DNA from: UBA9647 sp049522195
Lineage (GTDB): Bacteria > Bacteroidota > Ignavibacteria > UBA10030
Reading direction: 5' to 3'
Assembly (NCBI GenBank): GCA_049522195.1
Contig: JBEKOB010000030.1
Span: 1 to 48,166, forward strand
DNA length: 48,166 nucleotides
This document shows positions 42,647-48,166 of this stretch, piece by piece; position 1 is the first letter of the stretch; each line of letters starts with the position of its first letter. A program made the position numbers and the translations under genes. The notes under the pieces are model-generated. The model did no database searches, was not told where the DNA came from, and saw only the letters and a list, made by a program, of their open reading frames with translations.

Positions 42647-43525
42647 ATGACAATCAAGAACTCAACTCAGGCATCGGTTGATTATCTCCGCATTGAACGC
42701 GCAATCACGTTCCTTCAATCGAACCACACGCGTCAGCCCGACCTGAAAGATATCGCACAATCTATTCATCTCAGCGAGTATCATTTTCAACGCCTCTTCT
42801 CACGATGGGTGGCAATCAGTCCCAAGAAATTCCTTCAGTATCTGACCGTCGAGCATGCAAAACGAGTCCTCAAAGAATCGCGCTCCCTCCTTGACACAAC
42901 ATTCGAAACCGGGCTTTCCAGTCCGGGAAGACTTCACGACCTTTTTATTACCGTGGAGGCAATGACGCCGGGCGAATTCAAGAACGAAGGAGCGGGACTG
43001 ACAATTCAGTACGGATTTCATCCGACGATGTTCGGAGAATGCCTGCTGGCAGTCACGCAGCGGGGGATATGCGGACTCTCGTTTGTTCCAACAGGCAAGA
43101 GAATGCAAGTCCTGGCGGAGCTTCGCGACCGATGGCCCGGAGCAAAATTCTCCGAGGAACCGCGCTCCACGCAGCCGTACGTTGATCGGCTCTTTTCCCG
43201 GACAAGGCGAAGCTCGCAGAAACCGCTCCCACTTCTCCTGAAAGGAACAAACTTCCAGATTAAGGTTTGGGAAGCGTTGATGAGAATACCGGAGGGGAGT
43301 GTTTTATCCTACGAAGATGTTGCGAGCACAATTGGAAATCCGAAAGCCAGCCGAGCCGTGGGAACAGCCGTCGGCGATAATCCTATCGCGTACATCATCC
43401 CATGCCACAGGGTCATTCAGCAGGCGGGCGTGATAGGAAATTATCATTGGGGATCAGCGCGCAAGAAGGCACTCTTAGGTTGGGAATGGGCGATTACCGA
43501 TACGGTTAAAAGCAAAGTTGCTTAA
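42647..43525 (+). CDS. Ada-type fusion: AraC HTH plus O6-methylguanine-DNA methyltransferase
   Basis: 292 residues. Residues 14-110 are an AraC-type double helix-turn-helix (DLKDIAQSIHLSEYHFQRLF...). Residues 120-285 are an O6-alkylguanine-DNA alkyltransferase: GTNFQIKVWEALMRIPEG, the acceptor site IPCHRV with Cys253, and the ribonuclease-like N-terminal half. The N-terminal zinc/phosphotriester domain of E. coli Ada is missing, as in many bacterial Ada-like proteins. It should repair O6-methylguanine and may control its own synthesis when alkylated. Its GGAGAAGAA leader is a fair ribosome-binding site. Confidence 0.93.
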   Translation: MTIKNSTQASVDYLRIERAITFLQSNHTRQPDLKDIAQSIHLSEYHFQRLFSRWVAISPKKFLQYLTVEHAKRVLKESRSLLDTTFETGLSSPGRLHDLFITVEAMTPGEFKNEGAGLTIQYGFHPTMFGECLLAVTQRGICGLSFVPTGKRMQVLAELRDRWPGAKFSEEPRSTQPYVDRLFSRTRRSSQKPLPLLLKGTNFQIKVWEALMRIPEGSVLSYEDVASTIGNPKASRAVGTAVGDNPIAYIIPCHRVIQQAGVIGNYHWGSARKKALLGWEWAITDTVKSKVA

Positions 43526-43583
43526 GAATGGAGGGGCAGGCGGGTTTTCTACCCAGACGGTGTTTGCGTCGCGGCTGGGAGCT

Positions 43584-44519
43584 TCAGAACAAAATGCGCT
43601 GTTCGCCCACCTCCAGACCAATGATTTTGTCCGAGAGATTCTGTTGTGCAGCCACCTGGCGAAGCAAGTCAATCGATTCGTGCGGATTCGTGGTTGGCCC
43701 GTAGAAGAGTGTGCCGAAGTGGATCGGCATCATGAGCTTTGCGCGCACATCCTTGAAGATCTCCAACGCGCCGCGGGGATTTGCATGAACACTTGACCCC
43801 AATCCGGCAGCAGATCCGGGCGCGATCGGGATGAGTGCAAGATCGATGTCGAAGCGGCGGCCAATCTCTTTGAACATTTCTGGATTGTAGCCCGTGTCTC
43901 CTGCAAAGAAGACCGTGTATTCCTTGTATTGGATGATATATCCGGTATAGCCCAGCCTCCCCATCCACGCCCCGTCAAAGCCGTACCGCCCGGCGAAATG
44001 CTGCACAGGTACTGCTGTGATTTTCACTCCATCCCTCTCAATCATTTGCCACGGCTTCATCTCGTCCACTTCTTTGAATCCGAAGTCAGGAGTATACTCG
44101 GCTGCTCCCAGCGGAACTGCCAGTATGCCGTTCTTCGGTAACATCTCGAGACTGCCGTAACTGAAATGATCGAAATGAATATGGGAGATGAGCGTGACAT
44201 CGACCTTTGAGAGAAGCGTCGGATCGAGTCCTGACTTGACGTACCGTTTAACAACGAGGCCGAGCGTGTTTGTCAAAAACGGATCGGTGATGATGATCTT
44301 GTCGTGAATCTGGATGAGCACCGTTGCATGACCAGCCCACGAGACCGCGAGGTTCACGTTCGGAAGGATCGGCGTCGTGATCATGTGCGGCGGATCCGGA
44401 ATCGTCTCTCCGATCCTGCCGAAGGACTGCAGGACAATGCGCGAGATGTACGAATTACATCCGCCGATGAAAAACAACACCGTGATCAAGTAGAGAATAG
44501 ATGTACGACTGTATCTCAT
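43584..44519 (-). CDS. MBL-fold hydrolase lipoprotein (UlaG/NAPE-PLD type)
   Basis: 311 residues. The N-terminus ends in a lipobox (IGGC), so it is likely membrane-anchored. WAGHATVLIQ, HIHFDHFSYG, the Asp in FAGDTGYNPEM and the late MPIHFGTLFYG give the dinuclear metal site of the UlaG/NAPE-PLD-like branch, whose members cut phosphodiester or lactone bonds. Specific substrate unknown. It lies 15 bases after the AstE/AspA-like gene, so they form one operon. Confidence 0.9.
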   Translation of the reverse strand: MRYSRTSILYLITVLFFIGGCNSYISRIVLQSFGRIGETIPDPPHMITTPILPNVNLAVSWAGHATVLIQIHDKIIITDPFLTNTLGLVVKRYVKSGLDPTLLSKVDVTLISHIHFDHFSYGSLEMLPKNGILAVPLGAAEYTPDFGFKEVDEMKPWQMIERDGVKITAVPVQHFAGRYGFDGAWMGRLGYTGYIIQYKEYTVFFAGDTGYNPEMFKEIGRRFDIDLALIPIAPGSAAGLGSSVHANPRGALEIFKDVRAKLMMPIHFGTLFYGPTTNPHESIDLLRQVAAQQNLSDKIIGLEVGEQRILF

Positions 44520-44534
44520 CCGCTGTTTACCTGG

Positions 44535-45602
44535 TCACTTGACTGATTCTGGATTCGCAACAATACCGACATTGGCAATCGTTTCTCCCTTTCTCATAGA
44601 CGGAACCGCGCAGATGTAGAGCACGATACCGGCTGAGGGAGATGTCGCTTCATAGATTGTCTTTCCGATGTAGTCGGTTACGTACCCTATCTTCATCCCC
44701 CGTTCAACATACGTCCCTCTGCGCACCAGCGGATAGAATATCCCTGTTTGCTCACTCATGACAGATGCGATCGTTTCTATCCACACAGGATGACTGACCG
44801 GCGTGACAGTACCCGGAAGCATCTTCAGGTAGCGCATGACATTGAGACACCCGTTCATAAGTGCCTGAAGATCGTCTGGCTCGACCGTACCGGCATGTCC
44901 GGCTTCAACGGTGATGGAGGGTTTACCGCGGGTCGTTGCTGTGTTTTCGAGATAACGTGAAGCATTGGAGTCCTTCGGTCTGTCGGCAGAAATAATGATA
45001 TGATCGAGTCCGAAGGCAAGAACCATTTCCTTTGAGATTTTATCCTGCACCTCATTGCCGGTCTTTGTCCAGTAGCTGTAGGGGCGCAGGCTTTCATCGA
45101 GATCGCCACCGTGAAGATCAATGAGATGATCACACTGCTCGACGACTTGCTTTGTAATAAGGTAGGAAACCCTTTCGGTCTGCGTGCCATTGGGTTTGCC
45201 GGGATACATCCGGTTCATGCTGACGCCGTCGATTGGGTTTATGTGTGGTACCTTTCGCTCGAACGATTGAATATTCACGAGCGGAACAATGATCACCGTG
45301 CCGGCGATTTCTGACGGGTTCAGGATTCCGATCAACTTTTCGAGAGCAATGATTGACGTATACTCCGTTCCATGGGCTCCGGCAACAAGAGCAAGAACCG
45401 GACCGGGACGGGAACCATGGACAACCGCGACGGGGATACTCGTTGAGGTGTCAATCCCCCGCGGGACTTCGATTACTCCCGTAACGGTTCGACCACGCGC
45501 CGCTGTCGCCGTACCGACGGTGAACGTCGAGCGATCCTGTGCTTCTGAAACCGAGAAGAGCGCTACAAACAGCATCAACGTCAAGAACTCGATTCGTCGC
45601 AT
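44535..45602 (-). CDS. Exported AstE/AspA-like (M14-related) deacylase
   Basis: About 355 residues from ATG 45602 with AAGGGA upstream; the open frame to 45728 overlaps the next gene. Signal peptide ends near SEAQ. Zinc motifs of the succinylglutamate desuccinylase/aspartoacylase family: GAHGTEYTS (His, Glu) and LIDLHGGDLDES (His), with VEAGHAG as the catalytic Glu region. The family removes acyl groups from amino acids, or peptide-like bonds. An exported version is less common. It lies 26 bases downstream of the small DUF4287-like gene. Confidence 0.9.
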   Translation of the reverse strand: MRRIEFLTLMLFVALFSVSEAQDRSTFTVGTATAARGRTVTGVIEVPRGIDTSTSIPVAVVHGSRPGPVLALVAGAHGTEYTSIIALEKLIGILNPSEIAGTVIIVPLVNIQSFERKVPHINPIDGVSMNRMYPGKPNGTQTERVSYLITKQVVEQCDHLIDLHGGDLDESLRPYSYWTKTGNEVQDKISKEMVLAFGLDHIIISADRPKDSNASRYLENTATTRGKPSITVEAGHAGTVEPDDLQALMNGCLNVMRYLKMLPGTVTPVSHPVWIETIASVMSEQTGIFYPLVRRGTYVERGMKIGYVTDYIGKTIYEATSPSAGIVLYICAVPSMRKGETIANVGIVANPESVK

Positions 45603-45628
45603 GGCGGACTCCCTTGGAATGTTGAAAT

Positions 45629-45928
45629 TTAGACGGGATGGGTGCGTTTCTTCGGAGGATTCTTGAAGAGCGGGTGTTTCGGCATCGCCTCGCGTTGGTT
45701 CTTCACTGTCCGGAGGCCATGCTCCCATTCATAGTGGATCGTAACCGCCTGCGACCACCATGGGTTCAGTTTGTATTTGTTGAACACTGTCATCACGACA
45801 AACCTGTGCCCGTTTGTCTCGATGTCAAGTCCGTCGATGATCTTGGACCATTGCTTCCAGGTCTTGCCGGTCTTTTCCTTGACCTTCTCGTCACTGATTT
45901 TTGCAAAGGTGGTTTGGGCTTTGGGCAT
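45629..45928 (-). CDS. Small DUF4287-like protein
   Basis: 99 residues. TGKTWKQWSKIIDGL and WWSQAVTIHYEWEHGLR match the short domain, often called DUF4287, that is seen alone or fused to START/SRPBCC proteins. Function unknown. The C-terminus is Lys/Pro-rich. It is 26 bases upstream of the deacylase start, on the same strand. Confidence 0.8.
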   Translation of the reverse strand: MPKAQTTFAKISDEKVKEKTGKTWKQWSKIIDGLDIETNGHRFVVMTVFNKYKLNPWWSQAVTIHYEWEHGLRTVKNQREAMPKHPLFKNPPKKRTHPV

Positions 45929-45942
45929 TTACCGTTTCCTTC

Positions 45943-45971
45943 TAACCGCCAAGTCGCCAAGGACGCCAAGA
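45943..45971 (+). repeat. Left terminal inverted repeat of the GxxExxY element
   Basis: Reads AACCGCCAAGTCGCCAAGGA followed by a third CGCCAAG-type unit. It is the inverted partner, two mismatches over about 19 bases, of the repeat at 46368-46387. Confidence 0.85.
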
Positions 45972-45973
45972 TA

Positions 45974-46390
45974 TTATGAGAGAATAATCCTCTTTATGCC
46001 GTCTTTCAGTACTGGAACATTGAAGTTGATGAGTAATGCCAGCTTATATCCTGTCGCTTTGAGATATGAAATTGCCTGAGCCTTGTGGATTGGTGCTAAA
46101 CTGTCAACTGTCTTCAATTCCACGATCAAAGCATCTTTCACCAACAGATCCATTTTTCCCTCTCCCACGCGCTCACCTTTGTACTCAACACCCAGACTCA
46201 CCTGACGTTTGAATGGTATTCCCCTCAGTTTGAGCTCTATACTCAGAGCTTCTTCGTACATCGATTCAAGAAAGCCTGGGCCAAGAACTCTGTGTACCTC
46301 GATAGCAGCCCCGATGACATCGCGTGCAAGCTGATCCAGTTCTTCGTCTGGTTCATTTCTATTATTTTTCTTGGCGTCTTGGCGGTTCAT
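45974..46390 (-). CDS. GxxExxY protein (PD-(D/E)XK-like fold)
   Basis: 138 residues. It has the family signature GxxExxY as GPGFLESMYEEAL, and further MDLLVKDALIVELKTVD, an Asp...Glu-x-Lys motif like the PD-(D/E)XK nuclease core. Nuclease activity is not established for the family. The first codons (MNRQDAKKNNRN) are themselves read from the right-hand inverted repeat. The gene sits between inverted repeats spanning about 450 bases, which is how these genes are often found, and suggests a small mobile or domesticated unit. Confidence 0.88.
   Translation of the reverse strand: MNRQDAKKNNRNEPDEELDQLARDVIGAAIEVHRVLGPGFLESMYEEALSIELKLRGIPFKRQVSLGVEYKGERVGEGKMDLLVKDALIVELKTVDSLAPIHKAQAISYLKATGYKLALLINFNVPVLKDGIKRIILS
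46368..46390 (-). repeat. Right terminal inverted repeat of the GxxExxY element
   Basis: On the minus strand it reads ATGAACCGCCAAGACGCCAA, coding for the first residues of the GxxExxY protein, so repeat and start codon overlap. It is inverted relative to 45943-45971. Confidence 0.85.
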
Positions 46391-46399
46391 GTTTTGATT

Positions 46400-48073
46400 C
46401 TACTCTTCAAGTCTTGGATGCTTCAGATGATAATCCGTTGCATCCTGGAACTGCTTCGCCACCGCCAAGAGTTTTGCCTCTCCAAACAGCTGGCCAATGA
46501 AGCTGATGCTCGTCGGTGTCCCTTCTTTGGTGAAACCGTCTGGTAGTACAACACACGGGTTGCCCGTGAGGTTCGTCAGCAGAAGATTGCTTCCTCCAAA
46601 TGATGGCACGACATAGACATCGATGTTCTTCATCAGCTTCTGCATTTCCTGGATCACGAGATACCGCACGCGGTTCGCCTGGATGTACTCCACCGCGGGG
46701 ATGAAGCGCGAACTCCGGAAAGAATTCGGCCATGCTCCTTTGTTCTGGCGCACCAGCATGTCATCCTTGCCGCTGCGGGTCAAATCATCAAATGCCGCTG
46801 CAGCTTCTGCATCCAGAATGACCGAAAGTCCCTCGACGGACGTCTTCGGAAGTTCTATCGGTATGAGGTTCGCCCCGAGACCTCTGAGTACTGCCAGCGC
46901 TGAATCGCTTATCGCTTTGTTGAACTTCACACTGTCAAACTCCGTATTCAAATATCCAATCCGGATTTTTTTCCAATCCACCTTCGGATCGTAGTTGAAT
47001 GGGGCGTCGTAGAGAGTTTGATCTACTCCATCGGGGCCATAGATGGCGTTGAAGACAAGAGCGCAATCTTCCACCGTACGGCAAATCGGACCGATCTTGT
47101 CCATAGACCAGCTCAATGCCATCGCGCCGGTCCGGCTGACGCGTCCGTAGGTCGGTCGTAAACCGGTTGTCCCACAGCGTGTCGCTGGCGAAACGATCGA
47201 GCCAAGCGTCTCGGTCCCGATAGAAAAGCCCACCAGTCCTGCGGCGGTCGCTGAAGCAGATCCTGCCGACGAGCCGCTGGAGCCCTGTTTGTAATTCCAC
47301 GGATTGCGAGTCCTTCCGCCGAACCAGACATCACCCATGGCCAGTTCCCCCATCGTGAACTTTGCCACCAGCACCGCTCCCGCATCTTCCAGCCGTTTCA
47401 CAACTGTTGCGTCTTCATCGATTACCTGTTCCTTGTACGGCACAGAGCCCCACGTCGTCCTGTAACCTTTCACGGATAGCAGGTCCTTGACACCGAACGG
47501 AATGCCGTGGAGCGGCCCCCGGTATTTCCCTTTCGCGATTTCCTGGTCTGCTTGTTTTGCCTGCCTGAGGGCGAGATCACCAGTGAGAGTGACATAGCAT
47601 TCCAGCTTCGGTCCGTATTTCTTCAGCCGATTCAAGTACATGATTGTCAGCTGTTCTGACGTCACCTTGCGGGTTCGTATCAATTCTGCAAGCTGACCGA
47701 CGGAATAGAAGGCGAGTTCCTCGATGTTTTTCGGCATGAGAACTTTACCCTGCCGGCTCATCTTGAACGGCTTTCTCGCCTTTTCGAACTGGAAGCCGGC
47801 GGGAATCGGATTGAACAGAACCGCCGGCGGAATACTGTTGGGGAGATTGATCGCCCGCAATTTGTCGTAGCTTTCAAGCTGGTCAGCAAGGTTCTCGAGC
47901 ATCGAGTCGCGCTTCGCAGCATCGAAGTTGAGGCCCATGATTTTCTGGGCCTGCTCAACTATTTCTGGTGTGATCGGATTCGGCTTCTTCGATTGCTGAC
48001 CCCAGAGACAAGCAGAACAACAAAGGAGCATTATAACAATCGCTCTCCGTCGATAATGAGAATGCCGGTTCAC
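46400..48073 (-). CDS. Exported amidase-signature hydrolase
   Basis: 557 residues with a signal peptide ending near CLWGQ, so periplasmic or extracellular. The Ser-cisSer-Lys triad of the amidase-signature family is visible: Lys196 (FGVKDLL), cis-Ser at about 268 (GSSGSSAGSAS) and nucleophile Ser292 (GTETLGSIVSPA). These enzymes hydrolyse amides, including peptide amides and nylon-like or fatty amides. An N-terminal helical extension (about 60 residues) precedes the domain. It is the first minus-strand gene before the GxxExxY element, 10 bases apart. Confidence 0.92.
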   Translation of the reverse strand: MNRHSHYRRRAIVIMLLCCSACLWGQQSKKPNPITPEIVEQAQKIMGLNFDAAKRDSMLENLADQLESYDKLRAINLPNSIPPAVLFNPIPAGFQFEKARKPFKMSRQGKVLMPKNIEELAFYSVGQLAELIRTRKVTSEQLTIMYLNRLKKYGPKLECYVTLTGDLALRQAKQADQEIAKGKYRGPLHGIPFGVKDLLSVKGYRTTWGSVPYKEQVIDEDATVVKRLEDAGAVLVAKFTMGELAMGDVWFGGRTRNPWNYKQGSSGSSAGSASATAAGLVGFSIGTETLGSIVSPATRCGTTGLRPTYGRVSRTGAMALSWSMDKIGPICRTVEDCALVFNAIYGPDGVDQTLYDAPFNYDPKVDWKKIRIGYLNTEFDSVKFNKAISDSALAVLRGLGANLIPIELPKTSVEGLSVILDAEAAAAFDDLTRSGKDDMLVRQNKGAWPNSFRSSRFIPAVEYIQANRVRYLVIQEMQKLMKNIDVYVVPSFGGSNLLLTNLTGNPCVVLPDGFTKEGTPTSISFIGQLFGEAKLLAVAKQFQDATDYHLKHPRLEE

Positions 48074-48166
48074 AGAAATTCCTTTCTATCGGGGTGATTC
48101 GACCTGATTGCCCTGTTTGTCCATCCTGCTGTAATCGTGTTCGGAACCCAAAACGCTGTGAGGAAT

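Noticed and set aside
1..48166. tRNA, rRNA or tmRNA genes
   Set aside because: No cloverleaf with the usual TTCGANNC arm, or rRNA segment, was recognised by eye; a covariance scan was not possible.

Overview
The window reads as chromosomal DNA of a mesophilic, Gram-negative member of the Bacteroidota/Ignavibacteriota (FCB) group. The strongest pointer is the exported subtilase at 37245-40235. Its C-terminal domain has the type IX secretion sorting pattern common in Ignavibacteria and relatives (YPNPFNPST..., a ...LGREV... strand, final ...R.LMVLK). Other pointers are a BamA-like outer-membrane barrel, several lipoproteins, a DUF5117-type metalloprotease and a convergent cold-shock/RRM gene pair. 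I see no rRNA, tRNA, CRISPR array, prophage or transposase gene. Placement below the FCB level is inference.

Layout. 81-6307: a plus-strand run of exported metalloprotease, 3-methyladenine glycosylase, purple-acid-phosphatase-like enzyme, helix-hairpin-helix protein, EamA transporter and a stand-alone TrpF-like protein. 6308-8705: a repeat-bearing spacer, a Sel1-repeat protein and a second repeat spacer. 8706-18206: a probable catabolic operon with a glycyl-radical-enzyme activase, an uncharacterised glycyl radical enzyme with an atypical active-site loop, a UroD-superfamily protein with methyltransferase-type zinc ligands, a sugar ABC importer (binding lipoprotein and two permeases, no ATPase) and a PfkB kinase fused to a HAD phosphatase. 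18452-19540: an outer-membrane barrel. 19681-34291 is all on the minus strand: a frameshifted tandem-ACT protein, M28 peptidase, small membrane protein, gamma-glutamyltransferase, MFS transporter, PaaI thioesterase, cNMP-binding protein, UPF0173 hydrolase, exported flavodoxin, YbaK deacylase, and an operon of amidase-like lipoprotein, gluconate-dehydrogenase-subunit-3-like protein and GMC oxidoreductase. 34811-36864: cold-shock protein facing an RRM protein across a shared terminator, a lone receiver domain and a zinc-ribbon protein. 37245-43525 (plus): the subtilase, a transglutaminase-like protein, a GNAT gene interrupted by a stop codon, a second EamA transporter and an Ada-type DNA repair protein. 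43584-48073 (minus): metallo-beta-lactamase-fold lipoprotein, exported AstE/AspA-like deacylase, a DUF4287-like protein, a GxxExxY gene flanked by inverted repeats and an exported amidase.

Two themes stand out. The first is the glycyl-radical cluster, which imports a carbohydrate-like solute and combines radical chemistry, a UroD-type methyltransferase fold and a kinase-phosphatase fusion; its substrate is not one I can name. The second is a family of phase-locked 7-bp (once 8-bp) degenerate tandem arrays, found in most of the longer spacers and once in frame inside the type IX sorting domain. They resemble the short tandemly repeated repetitive sequences of cyanobacteria in style but not in sequence.

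Many gene products here are exported hydrolases (metalloprotease, subtilase, gamma-glutamyltransferase, amidases, deacylase, phosphatase), which suggests a heterotroph scavenging peptides and polymers, with an anaerobic capacity implied by the oxygen-sensitive glycyl radical enzyme.
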